From Niastella vici (GTDB taxonomy: Bacteria; Bacteroidota; Bacteroidia; Chitinophagales; Chitinophagaceae): a stretch of 64,000 nucleotides of DNA. The stretch covers positions 124,001-188,000 of the forward strand of contig NZ_LVYD01000048.1 of the NCBI RefSeq assembly GCF_002077945.1. Direction: 5' to 3'. Below are positions 8,099 through 16,812 of the stretch, piece by piece; the stretch's first letter is position 1; every line of letters begins with the position of its first letter. The notes under the pieces were generated by a model that saw only the letters and a program-made list of their open reading frames with translations, did not search any database and was not told the origin of the DNA. A program made the position numbers and the translations under genes.

Positions 8099-10879
8099 AT
8101 GAAACGATCATTTACGAATTGCCTGTCATTACGATTGCTCCGTTTGTTCATTGCGGGCATGTTATTGCTTTTTCTTTTTTGTGCCTGTACCGGTCAAAAA
8201 AAGGAGGCTGCTTATACCATCGGGTTTTCGCAATGTGTGGAATCTGACGCCTGGCGCAAGACCATGCTCGAAGGCATGAAAAGAGAGCTGACCTTTCACC
8301 CCAATATCAATTTTATTTACAGGCAGGCTGATGGCAATAGCCAGAAACAGGTGAGCCAGGTAAAGGAGCTGCTGCAAAAAAAGATCGACCTGCTTATTAT
8401 TTCTCCCAACGAAGCTGATCCGTTAACGCCCGTGGTAGAAGAAGCCTTTTCGAAAGGCATTCCTGTAATTGTTGTAGACCGGAAAATTTCCACCCCGCTT
8501 TATACAGCCTATGTAGGCGGCGACAATTACGCCATAGGTAAAATGGCCGGTGAGTACGCCCTGCACTGGCTAAATGGCAAGGGAAAGATCATTGAAATTA
8601 CAGGGCTGCCCAAATCATCGCCGGCCATGGAACGGCATAAAGGCTTTACCGATGCATTAAAGAACTATCCGGCCATACAGATCATACACCAGGTTAATGG
8701 CGAATGGTTGAACCAGACGGCCAAAAAAGAGTTTGCAGCAATTGCCCCACAGTATCCTGATGTTAACCTGGTATTTGCACATAATGATATGATGGCCCAT
8801 GGCGTATATGAAGTATATAAGAACAGTTCGCACCCGCAACCGGCTATTATTGGCGTAGACGGCCTTCCCAATGCCGGCATGCAATTTATTGCCGGCAAAG
8901 AAATTACCGCCACCATGCTGTACCCCACCGGCGGCGAAGAAGCCATCAGGATAGCATTAAAGGTCCTGAACAAACAGGATTATGTAAAAGAGAACCTGCT
9001 TCAAACCACGGTCATTGATTCAACCAACGTGCGTATAATGGAGCTGCAGGCAGCCAAGGCCATCAGCCAGCAACAACAAATAGAACGGCAGCTGGGAATG
9101 CTGAAAGAGCAGCAAAGGATCTATAACAACCAGCGCACGTTTGTGTATATACTGGTTACCTCGCTGGTGCTATCGCTTCTACTGGGCTCACTGGCTTTTT
9201 ATTCCCTGCGCGAAAACCGCAAGATCAATAGCAAGCTGCACCGGAAAAACCAGGAGATCCTCGAACACCAGGCGCAATTGGTAGAAATGTCGGCCAAAGC
9301 AAAAGCCGCCAACGAAGCCAAGGTCAACTTCTTTACCAATATCTCGCACGAGTTCAGGACCCCGTTAACACTTATACTGGGGCCGCTGGAAGAATTACTG
9401 GGTAGCACCAGGAACCAGTACAACCTCAGCCAAACGCTTACCTTAATTCAAAAGAATGTATTACGCCTGTTACGGCTGGTGAACCAACTGATCGATTTCA
9501 GAAAAATAGAAGTAGATAAAATGCGCATAAAGGCTTCGGAGAACGATCTGATCATTTTTGTTGCCGACATTATACAATCGTACAAAAGCATTGCGCAAAA
9601 AAGGAATATTGATCTCCGGCTGATCACCAAAGAAAGACAACTGCCCGTTTGGATGGACGTGAACATGCTCGATAAAGTGATCTTTAACCTGCTGTCAAAT
9701 GCTTTCAAGTTTACCAAAGACAATGGCTATATACATATTTATATCAGCAGGAACGACAACAATGCGATCATCCGCATTGAAGACAATGGCGTTGGCATGG
9801 GGGCCGATGCCGTTGCCCATGCATTTGATGTATTTTACCAGGGTGAGTATGAAAATTACAAGGGATCGGGGCTGGGGTTGGCGCTGTCAAAAGAACTGAT
9901 CACGTTGCATAAAGGCACCATCACCGTATTGAGTGAGAAATGGAAAGGCACCTGCTTTGAAATTAACCTGCCGTTGGGCACAGCCCACTTACTGCCCAAT
10001 GAAATGGCGCCGGAACAGCAACAGGAAACCAAACAGGCTGTTCTATACGAGCACGAGAAAATATTTACTGCCGACCTGAAGAATGAAACAGTTGAAAAGC
10101 CCGAAACATCGGTAGCGCCATCAGAAAAAGAATATTCCATCCTCGTTATAGAAGACAATGCCGACCTGCGACAATTCCTGGTCAATAAATTAAACACCCA
10201 ATACGAGATACTGGAAGCCGATAACGGGCAAACTGCCCTGCAACAGGCATTCGACGTTATTCCTGACCTCATCATCTGTGATGTGGTGATCCCCGGTAAA
10301 GACGGTATGGCGCTGACTTCCATTTTTAAAAATGACTTTCGCACTTCGCATATTCCTGTTGTTTTGTTGACGGCCAAAACAGCCATAGAGCAACAAATAG
10401 AAGGCATGAAGAACATGGCCGACGCCTATATTACCAAACCATTCAACATTACATTTCTGTTGCAAACCATACAAAGCCTGTTGGGTAACCGGGCGCGGTT
10501 AAAAGAACATTTTACGAGCGGGGTACCTACCGGTTTAAAAACCCAAACCATTGGAAAACCCGACCGTAAATTCATCAATGACTTTTCGGCCCTGGTAGAA
10601 AGCAATTTGTCGAACGAAGAATTGACGGTAGAAGTGATCTGCAAACAGATGGGCATGTCAAGGGTTCAACTATACAGGAAGGTAAAAGCGCTCATGAATA
10701 GTAACGTAAATGATTATATTCTGAATACAAGACTGCAAAAGGCAAAATATCTTTTAAAGAATGAGCCCTATTCCATCGGTGAAATAGCCAGCAAAACGGG
10801 TTTTTCTTCATCGGCCTATTTCTCCAGTGTGTTTAAAACCAAAACAGGGCTCTCGCCCAAGGAATACCGGGAAAAATGA
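8099..10879 (+). CDS. Hybrid two-component system with periplasmic sugar-binding domain and AraC output
   Basis: 926 residues from the ATG at 8099; an in-frame TTG 15 bp upstream is less likely. Order: N-terminal membrane signal with a lipobox-like LFCAC; type 1 periplasmic-binding (LacI/RbsB-like) domain at about 35-320 with GFSQCVESDAWRKTMLEGM and VFAHNDMMAHGVYE; TM at about 347-370; coiled coil; HisKA with ISHEFRTPLT (phospho-His H417); HATPase with NLLSNAFKFT, DNGVGM and GSGLGLALSKEL; receiver with phospho-Asp D728 and the TAK/KPF residues; C-terminal AraC HTH. The layout matches the fructose-sensing regulator of Bacteroides fructan loci, so it probably binds fructose in the periplasm and activates the divergent operon. 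Ligand identity is inferred. Confidence 0.93.
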   Translation: MKRSFTNCLSLRLLRLFIAGMLLLFLFCACTGQKKEAAYTIGFSQCVESDAWRKTMLEGMKRELTFHPNINFIYRQADGNSQKQVSQVKELLQKKIDLLIISPNEADPLTPVVEEAFSKGIPVIVVDRKISTPLYTAYVGGDNYAIGKMAGEYALHWLNGKGKIIEITGLPKSSPAMERHKGFTDALKNYPAIQIIHQVNGEWLNQTAKKEFAAIAPQYPDVNLVFAHNDMMAHGVYEVYKNSSHPQPAIIGVDGLPNAGMQFIAGKEITATMLYPTGGEEAIRIALKVLNKQDYVKENLLQTTVIDSTNVRIMELQAAKAISQQQQIERQLGMLKEQQRIYNNQRTFVYILVTSLVLSLLLGSLAFYSLRENRKINSKLHRKNQEILEHQAQLVEMSAKAKAANEAKVNFFTNISHEFRTPLTLILGPLEELLGSTRNQYNLSQTLTLIQKNVLRLLRLVNQLIDFRKIEVDKMRIKASENDLIIFVADIIQSYKSIAQKRNIDLRLITKERQLPVWMDVNMLDKVIFNLLSNAFKFTKDNGYIHIYISRNDNNAIIRIEDNGVGMGADAVAHAFDVFYQGEYENYKGSGLGLALSKELITLHKGTITVLSEKWKGTCFEINLPLGTAHLLPNEMAPEQQQETKQAVLYEHEKIFTADLKNETVEKPETSVAPSEKEYSILVIEDNADLRQFLVNKLNTQYEILEADNGQTALQQAFDVIPDLIICDVVIPGKDGMALTSIFKNDFRTSHIPVVLLTAKTAIEQQIEGMKNMADAYITKPFNITFLLQTIQSLLGNRARLKEHFTSGVPTGLKTQTIGKPDRKFINDFSALVESNLSNEELTVEVICKQMGMSRVQLYRKVKALMNSNVNDYILNTRLQKAKYLLKNEPYSIGEIASKTGFSSSAYFSSVFKTKTGLSPKEYREK

Positions 10880-10917
10880 CGGGGGGTGTGTGACGGTTAT
10901 TGAATACCGATGAGGCC

Positions 10918-11082
10918 ATGGTTTATTATAGCAAGTTCAAAGCCAATCCAAGATCAGCATCGGCTCCCGGACTTATCGAGATACTGCAACGCACTATTAC
11001 TTTTATGCAAAGAAGAGAAGCGGGCGTAAAAAGCGGTTATTCGGGCAATTTGCCCGAGAAAATTGCTGTTTCCAAACAATAA
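10918..11082 (+). CDS. Possible small protein, 54 residues, unknown
   Basis: An ATG at 10918 opens 54 codons beginning MVYYSKFKANPRSASAPG and ending KIAVSKQ. It starts 38 bp after the sensor stop and ends 24 bp before a strong terminator, so it would be co-transcribed. The composition (basic, some helix potential) is protein-like but nothing is recognised. It may simply be a chance frame in the 3' UTR. Confidence 0.3.
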   Translation: MVYYSKFKANPRSASAPGLIEILQRTITFMQRREAGVKSGYSGNLPEKIAVSKQ

Positions 11083-11106
11083 GTTTCGCTTTACTACATT
11101 ATAAGA

Positions 11107-11138
11107 GCATTCGCCAGCGGCGGATGCTTTTTTGTTTT
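11107..11138 (+). terminator. Rho-independent terminator after the hybrid sensor gene
   Basis: GCATTCGCC (11107-11115) pairs with GGCGGATGC (11119-11127) through one G-U pair and a 3-nt loop, followed by TTTTTTGTTTT. The position fits the end of the sensor transcript. Confidence 0.85.
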
Positions 11139-11254
11139 AGGACCCCGGGATTGCATTTTTCGGTCAATTGCCGTAACTTTTTCGCCGGCTTTGTTACTAA
11201 TGTTACAGGTTTTTAAAACCACCAACAATCACCAACCCTTTAAATCAAACGAAA

Positions 11255-12250
11255 ATGGGATTATTTGATTTTGTCAGAAACGAATTTTTAGAGGTCATCG
11301 ACTGGGTCGATAACACTACAGATACCGTTATTTACAAATTTCCCGATAAGGGAAACAAGATTATGAACGGCGCTAAATTAACCGTTCGCGAATCCCAGGT
11401 AGCCGTTTTGATGCATGAAGGTTCGTTTGGCGATGTATACAGCCCCGGCATGTACGACCTAACCACGCCCAACATGCCGGTCACTACCACGCTTCAATCG
11501 TGGAAATATCTTTTCGATGATCCTTTCAAGGTTGACGTTTTTTTCGTTAGCACCAAACAATTCACCAGCCTGAAATGGGGCACTACCAATCCCGTTATTA
11601 TTCGCGATCCCGAATTCAAACAGGTTCGTGTAAGGGCATTTGGTACGTATACCATGCGGGTAACGGATCCCCAAAAATTCATCAAGGAATTTTCCGGCAC
11701 CAACAGCCGGGTAAAAATAGATACGGTTTGTGAACAGCTGCGCAATGCCATCGTAAGCAAGCTGGCTGAAGGACTGGCAGAAGCCAAAATTTCAGTACTT
11801 GATCTGGCAGCCAACTTTACAGAACTGGGCGATAAATTAAGACCCATATTCCAGGCAGAATTTGACGTTTGGGGTATTGAACTGGGCCGGTTTTATATTG
11901 ATGGCGTAAGCCTGCCTGAAGAAGTGGAACGCATGCTCGACAAGACCACTCAAATGAGCATGCTCTCTGATAAAATGACCCAGTTCAACCAACTGCAGAG
12001 TGGCATTGCTTTGGAAAAAATGGCCGATAATCCCGGTACCGGAGATACTGCGGGTATTGGTGCAGGTCTTTTATTGACCAATATGATGCAACAGCAACAG
12101 CCGCAAAATAACGCCGGTTCCACCCCTGCTGTCAATAATCAACAACAAATGCTCGACCTGTTGAAACAACTGGGTGAGCTGAAAGCATCCGGCATTATAA
12201 CCGAAGAAGAATTCAATAAAAAGAAAGCCGATATCCTGAGCAAGCTCTAA
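11255..12250 (+). CDS. SPFH-domain protein with C-terminal SHOCT motif (YdjI-like 'virion core protein' family)
   Basis: 331 residues, no signal peptide. The N-terminal part (FLEVIDWVDNTTDTVIYKFP) and the central region (VAVLMHEGSFGDVYSPGMYDL; QVRVRAFGTYTMRVTDPQKFI) match the SPFH/Band-7-like family often named 'virion core protein'. Residues 180-240 form the helical part (FDVWGIELGRFYIDGVSLP). After a Gln/Asn/Gly linker, residues 298-331 (DLLKQLGELKASGIITEEEF...ILSKL) form a SHOCT motif, a short module that occurs at protein termini and is thought to mediate oligomerisation. B. subtilis YdjI is the best-known relative and works with a PspA-type envelope-stress protein. The next gene, 22 bp on, encodes the expected zinc-ribbon membrane partner. 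Confidence 0.85.
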   Translation: MGLFDFVRNEFLEVIDWVDNTTDTVIYKFPDKGNKIMNGAKLTVRESQVAVLMHEGSFGDVYSPGMYDLTTPNMPVTTTLQSWKYLFDDPFKVDVFFVSTKQFTSLKWGTTNPVIIRDPEFKQVRVRAFGTYTMRVTDPQKFIKEFSGTNSRVKIDTVCEQLRNAIVSKLAEGLAEAKISVLDLAANFTELGDKLRPIFQAEFDVWGIELGRFYIDGVSLPEEVERMLDKTTQMSMLSDKMTQFNQLQSGIALEKMADNPGTGDTAGIGAGLLLTNMMQQQQPQNNAGSTPAVNNQQQMLDLLKQLGELKASGIITEEEFNKKKADILSKL

Positions 12251-12272
12251 AAGAACCCCGATACCCCCAGCT

Positions 12273-13373
12273 ATGGAAAAAACATCCACTGATTCCCTGT
12301 TGCTGTTCCCCTGCCCGGGATGCAATGCACAATTACATTTTAAACCCGGTAACCAGCAACTGAATTGCCAGTATTGCGGTACCAATGTACAGATAGATAA
12401 TACAACAGCACCGTTACAGGAATTTGATCTGCAACCTCTGCTATCAGTAGCCGAAGACACTGCCGCCACCACTGAACAAATAACACACAAGTGTACCCGT
12501 TGTGGCTCCCAGTCAACAGTCTCTGCCGATACAGCCACTTTTGTATGTGCGTATTGTAAATTCGAGGTGGTAAACCCGAACGCTTATAAAACCCGCAATA
12601 TTCAGCCGTCGGCCCTCGTTCCATTTAAAATTGGTAAGGAAAAAGCACTATCCCTTTTTAAAGAATGGGTAGTCCTGGGCAGCTTTACGCCCAAAGATGT
12701 GGGCAAGGTTGACCTGCAGGAAAACATCCGGGGCGTTTATTTGCCTTTCTGGACCTATGACGCCAGAACCACTTCCAGATGGCGCGGTGAGGCTGGCCGC
12801 TATTATTATGTAACGGTAGAAGATACAGATTCCAACGGTAAAAAAACCACGCGCCGGGAGCAAAGAACGGAATGGCTATCGCGTAGCGGTACTTTTGAGC
12901 ATTCCTTCGACGATGTACTGGTATGCGGTACCAGCAACGTGCCGTCAAATACAATTGGAGCCATTTTGCCTTTTGAACTCAAAGGGCTGGTTAACTTCAA
13001 TGAAAGTTATCTCTCCGGTTTTGAAGCCGATGTATATAATGTTTCAGCGAAAGACGGCTATGCAAAAGCTAAAAGTTTAATGGAAAGAGAGATCTACCAT
13101 GCATGCGCCAGTGATTGCGAAATAGACACCTATCGCGATCTCGATATTGATACCAGCATCAGCGACAAAACCTATAAACATATACTGTTACCAATTTACT
13201 TTTGCACGTACGTGTATAAGGACAAGACCTACCCTTTCATGATCAATGGCCAAACAGGTAGAATAAAGGGTCAAAGACCGGAAGGAAGAACAGGCGCCGT
13301 GAAAATCACTTTAATAATACTTGGCATTATACTTATTCTTTATATACTTAGCAGGGTATTTCCAACCCACTAA
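12273..13373 (+). CDS. Zinc-ribbon membrane protein, partner of the SPFH protein (YdjG-like)
   Basis: 366 residues. Two TFIIB-like zinc ribbons lie at the N-terminus: C14-P-G-C17 with C32-Q-Y-C35, and C74-T-R-C77 with C92-A-Y-C95. A globular part follows (LVPFKIGKEKALSLFKEWV, GVYLPFWTYDARTTSRWRGEAG...), and the protein ends in one TM helix (residues about 343-363, VKITLIILGIILILYIL). The family is sometimes misnamed PriA/'primosomal protein'. In B. subtilis a similar zinc-ribbon TM protein (YdjG) recruits a PspA homologue and is linked to YdjI. The operon layout here suggests an envelope-stress or membrane-quality role. A terminator follows 30 bp after the stop. Confidence 0.8.
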   Translation: MEKTSTDSLLLFPCPGCNAQLHFKPGNQQLNCQYCGTNVQIDNTTAPLQEFDLQPLLSVAEDTAATTEQITHKCTRCGSQSTVSADTATFVCAYCKFEVVNPNAYKTRNIQPSALVPFKIGKEKALSLFKEWVVLGSFTPKDVGKVDLQENIRGVYLPFWTYDARTTSRWRGEAGRYYYVTVEDTDSNGKKTTRREQRTEWLSRSGTFEHSFDDVLVCGTSNVPSNTIGAILPFELKGLVNFNESYLSGFEADVYNVSAKDGYAKAKSLMEREIYHACASDCEIDTYRDLDIDTSISDKTYKHILLPIYFCTYVYKDKTYPFMINGQTGRIKGQRPEGRTGAVKITLIILGIILILYILSRVFPTH

Positions 13374-13403
13374 CTGAAACATACCCTCAGGAAATAAAAT
13401 CAG

Positions 13404-13438
13404 AACCCCGTCCCGACAGCTATCAGGACGGGGTTTTG
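13404..13438 (+). terminator. Rho-independent terminator after the SPFH/zinc-ribbon operon
   Basis: ACCCCGTCC (13405-13413) pairs perfectly with GGACGGGGT (13426-13434), 12-nt loop, then TTTTG. It closes the two-gene operon. Confidence 0.9.
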
Positions 13439-13478
13439 TATTATTCAGTATATTGGACATCATTTAACGAGATTGCCA

Positions 13479-14393
13479 ATGAAATTTTCTGAACTAATGC
13501 TGCTGTTACTGCTATGTTGCAGCAGTTATGCATTGAAAGCCACTAACGACCGTTCCTGCATAACCGATACCGGTATCGTAGCTGATGGCGCTACGCCCCG
13601 CCTGGTAGCCCGGAATTTTTCCTTTACCGAAGGCCCGGCTACTGATAAGAAAGGAAATATCTTTTTTACCGATCAGCCCAATAATAAGATCTGGAAATTC
13701 GGAACCGATGGCCAGCTTTCCCTTTTTATGGACAGCGCCGGCAGATCGAACGGGTTGTATTTTGATAAGAAAGGCAACCTGCTTTCGTGTGCCGACGAGC
13801 AAAACCAGCTTTGGTCAATCAACAGGCAAAAAAAGATAACAGTTCTGATAAATGACCTCGATGGCAAAAAACTGAATGGCCCCAATGACCTGTGGGTGGC
13901 TCCCCGTGGTGATATTTATTTTACTGATCCCTATTACCAACGCAAGTGGTGGACAAGAACAAAACCCGAAATAGACAAAGAAAAAGTGTATGTGCTGATG
14001 CGTGGCAGCAAGACGCCGGTAGCGGTGGTAGATAGCCTGCAACGCCCCAATGGCATTGTAGGTACACCTGATGGGAAATACCTGTATGTAGCAGATATTA
14101 AAGGGAACAAGGTCTATAAGTACACGATCAATAAAGACGGCTCTTTAAGTAATGCGCAGCTCTTTGTTAATATGGGCTCCGATGGTATGACGCTCGATAA
14201 CCAGGGCAATTTATATCTTACCGGCAGGGGTGTTACTGTTTTCAACAGCAATGGTCAGCAGATCGCACACATTGATATTCCTGAAAAATGGACTGCCAAC
14301 GTTGCCTTTGGCGGAATGCACCGGAACATTTTATTTATCACCGCTTCAGAGGCGGTTTATGTGTTGGAGATGAAGGTAAGGGGGATTGAATAG
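13479..14393 (+). CDS. SMP-30/gluconolactonase/LRE-family beta-propeller, secreted
   Basis: 304 residues from the ATG at 13479 (a TTG lies 6 bp upstream). A signal peptide (LMLLLLLCCSSYALKA) precedes a six-bladed propeller. Family marks include FTEGPATDKKGNIFFTDQPNNKIWKF, the metal-binding Asn/Asp region LNGPNDLWVAPRGDIYFTDPYY, RPNGIVGTPDGKYLYVADIKGN and a final GSDGMTLDNQGNLYL. Members are Ca2+/Zn2+-dependent lactonases acting on gluconolactone or similar sugar lactones; the secretion signal means it acts in the periplasm or outside. The true substrate is unknown. It abuts the next, convergent gene with a 2-bp gap. Confidence 0.85.
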   Translation: MKFSELMLLLLLCCSSYALKATNDRSCITDTGIVADGATPRLVARNFSFTEGPATDKKGNIFFTDQPNNKIWKFGTDGQLSLFMDSAGRSNGLYFDKKGNLLSCADEQNQLWSINRQKKITVLINDLDGKKLNGPNDLWVAPRGDIYFTDPYYQRKWWTRTKPEIDKEKVYVLMRGSKTPVAVVDSLQRPNGIVGTPDGKYLYVADIKGNKVYKYTINKDGSLSNAQLFVNMGSDGMTLDNQGNLYLTGRGVTVFNSNGQQIAHIDIPEKWTANVAFGGMHRNILFITASEAVYVLEMKVRGIE

Positions 14394-14395
14394 CG

Positions 14396-15556
14396 TTACA
14401 AATACCGCAACCACTTCTTTTCTTTATGTTTCTCCTTATATTGGCCGTACCATTTGCAAAGCGGGTACATGATCAATACAATGCAAGCCCATACCCAATA
14501 GATTGCCCAGAGTGGTAACCCACTACCCGATTTTGGCCGGCCAAAATTAAAACCGAATACCATGTCACGGCTTTTAAATCCCTGCATAAAGATCATTACA
14601 AAAACAAGCGGGTGTATGATGTACCAATGCACCAGAAAATAAAACAGCGGCACTTTACCATACACACTAACGTATTCAGTGAACCTGTTTTTTATTCCCT
14701 GCACGGCAGCCAGTATCAGGAACATAATACCTAAGAACAGCAAACAGAATTGCAGTGAAGGTGGGTACTTGGTAACGTTGATAAAGGAAAGAAATGTAAA
14801 CAACCCATTTTTCTGATGCGACCAGGGAACCGGATCTCCGTATACATTGACGAACCGGAGCAAAACAAACAAACCTACAGCTGTTAATCCTGCTTTCACC
14901 AAAAGGGACCGTTGCCGCGGTATATCGGGCCCGAAATACTTTCCTGCTGCAAAACCAACCAGCATGATCCCCAACCAGGGAATGGGCGGATAACTCATAA
15001 AGAACAACCTGCCTCCTCCCAATGGATACACGCCGGGAGCAAATAAGGGCATCAATATTTTCTTTACCAGGGATGTTTCTGCAAAGGGCGCCAACGGCGC
15101 CAGGTTATGCAGGCATATGATGGAAATACCAATAATGCCGGTCACATTCGTTCTTACACGTAACAACAAACTCAATATTATAAACCCCACACCAATGGTG
15201 GCGATCACTTCAAAAATAAAGAGCCCAAAATGCACATCAAACCATAATCCGAAATTCACCAGTGTAAATTCAAGCACGATCAGCCAAATGCCTCTTGTTA
15301 ACAGGAACTTTCCTGTTGCGGAAATATCATTCTTACCTTTCATGGAAAGAAAAGCAGCTGCACCTGACAGAAAAACAAAAACCGGTGCGCAGAGATACGT
15401 TACCCATCGCGTGAAAAACAAGACTGGTGTAGTGGTATTCAGGTTCGTTGGCAGCTGCGTAATAGAAGTGGTATGCATCAGGTCACGAACATGGTCAAGG
15501 GCCATAATGATCATTACCAGCCCCCGCATGAAATCAATCGATTGAATTCTTTTCAT
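14396..15556 (-). CDS. DUF1624 / heparan-alpha-glucosaminide N-acetyltransferase-like membrane protein
   Basis: 386 residues with about 10 TM segments. The N-terminus RIQSIDFMRGLVMIIMALDHVRD is the mark of the DUF1624/YeiB/HGSNAT superfamily of membrane acyltransferases, and FLSGAAAFLSMKG and PLFYFLVHWYIIHPL are further conserved blocks. The His in LDHVRD is in the position of the conserved active-site region. Probably transfers an acyl group across the inner membrane to a cell-surface sugar; the acceptor is unknown. It ends in a basic tail (KEKHKEKKWLRYL). No partner gene is obvious; the gene upstream is divergent. Confidence 0.8.
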   Translation of the reverse strand: MKRIQSIDFMRGLVMIIMALDHVRDLMHTTSITQLPTNLNTTTPVLFFTRWVTYLCAPVFVFLSGAAAFLSMKGKNDISATGKFLLTRGIWLIVLEFTLVNFGLWFDVHFGLFIFEVIATIGVGFIILSLLLRVRTNVTGIIGISIICLHNLAPLAPFAETSLVKKILMPLFAPGVYPLGGGRLFFMSYPPIPWLGIMLVGFAAGKYFGPDIPRQRSLLVKAGLTAVGLFVLLRFVNVYGDPVPWSHQKNGLFTFLSFINVTKYPPSLQFCLLFLGIMFLILAAVQGIKNRFTEYVSVYGKVPLFYFLVHWYIIHPLVFVMIFMQGFKSRDMVFGFNFGRPKSGSGLPLWAIYWVWACIVLIMYPLCKWYGQYKEKHKEKKWLRYL

Positions 15557-15777
15557 GGATGGTCAGTTTCTTATTATATATCCCAATTTATTACCTGCCG
15601 CTGAAACAAAGAGCCCCTTTTCGACGATCGGCTAACAGGCCTGGTATCGGTAGTTTACCTGCATTTTCAGCAGGTTTGTCGAAAAAGCCCCGAAACAGGC
15701 GCCTGCAGGCGGTGCCGGGGTAATAAAAACGTTTATTAATATGTAAGTTTGTTACCGGGACCATCAGCACCCGGTTT

Positions 15778-16812
15778 ATGTATTCAATTAACAAAGAGCT
15801 CCTTTTCAATATTATTTTCTGGCTGCTCTATTTCATTTATGAGTGGCTGGGGCTTGCCGCACTTTCGGGCCAGTATGGTTTATATTTTATGAACGCCGTC
15901 ATGGCATTGCCGCTTTCACTTCTTATATCTTACCTCACTGTTCACATCTTTGTAAAGAAGTTCTATCACAAAGGAGAAAAATTAAAATTCTGGGTATGCC
16001 AGATCACAGTTTCCATCATATTCCTCTTAATAAGACGATACATAAATTACTATATAATTTATCCGCTCTACGCTCCTTTTGCGCAGCAAATTCCATTATT
16101 TTCTTTCGGTAAGCTGATTGTTGAACTGGTGAACCTGTATGCCATAGTGGGCGTTTATGCATTGTTCTATTTTGTGCGGTCGTTGTATGAAGAGCAACAA
16201 CGGGTGCAGCACCTGGTGCAGGAAAAAACTGTTGCTGAACTGGAGTTATTGAAATCGCAGGTACAGCCGCATTTTATTTTTAATGCGCTGAATAATATTT
16301 ACTCAACGGCACTTGCTAAAAGTCCGGAAACAGCCAAACAGATCGCCCATTTATCCGATTTCCTGAATTATAATCTGCACGAATCAAAACAGGATCCGGT
16401 TTCCCTGGCCGCTGAAATTGTATACATAAAGAATTACATCGAATTGCAGAAAAGCAGGTATGAAAACAAGCTGGATGCATCGGTAAATATTTATGACGAA
16501 ATAAGCGACCTGTATATTGCGCCCCTGCTGTTATTGCCGCTTGTTGAAAACAGTTTTAAACATGGTATCGAAAATTCCATTAAACCGGGCTGGATAAGGG
16601 TGGATGTATCGAGGCAGGATGATAATTTCTCCATTAAAGTAGAGAACAGCCGGGAAGAAAAAATGCCGCAGGCCCCTGTGAAAAACGGCGGTATTGGTTT
16701 AAAAAACGTACAAAAGCGGTTACAATTGATCTATCCCAATAAACATGAATTCAGGATCATTGAGGAACCTCATTCGTGGTTAGTGGTATTAAAAATAACA
16801 ATTGAACGATGA
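15778..16812 (+). CDS. LytS/YehU-type sensor histidine kinase
   Basis: 344 residues. Four N-terminal TM segments (to about residue 130), a short coiled coil (SLYEEQQRVQHLVQEKTVAELELLKSQ), then the His_kinase (PF06580) core: QVQPHFIFNALNNIYS with the phospho-His H165, and a GHKL ATPase with LPLVENSFKHGIE and GGIGLKNVQKRL. This is the common membrane kinase of Bacteroidota that pairs with LytTR regulators. Its stop overlaps the start of the response regulator by 4 bp (ATGA), a clear sign of translational coupling. No recognised extracellular sensor domain, so the signal is probably felt in the membrane. Confidence 0.93.
   Translation: MYSINKELLFNIIFWLLYFIYEWLGLAALSGQYGLYFMNAVMALPLSLLISYLTVHIFVKKFYHKGEKLKFWVCQITVSIIFLLIRRYINYYIIYPLYAPFAQQIPLFSFGKLIVELVNLYAIVGVYALFYFVRSLYEEQQRVQHLVQEKTVAELELLKSQVQPHFIFNALNNIYSTALAKSPETAKQIAHLSDFLNYNLHESKQDPVSLAAEIVYIKNYIELQKSRYENKLDASVNIYDEISDLYIAPLLLLPLVENSFKHGIENSIKPGWIRVDVSRQDDNFSIKVENSREEKMPQAPVKNGGIGLKNVQKRLQLIYPNKHEFRIIEEPHSWLVVLKITIER

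Noticed and set aside
9856-10416. 186-codon frame antisense to the hybrid sensor
   Set aside because: It lies wholly inside the kinase/receiver part, which has intact motifs on the other strand.
15117-15545. 142-codon frame antisense to the acyltransferase-like gene
   Set aside because: The antisense strand encodes a clear multi-TM family protein; the frame is a shadow.
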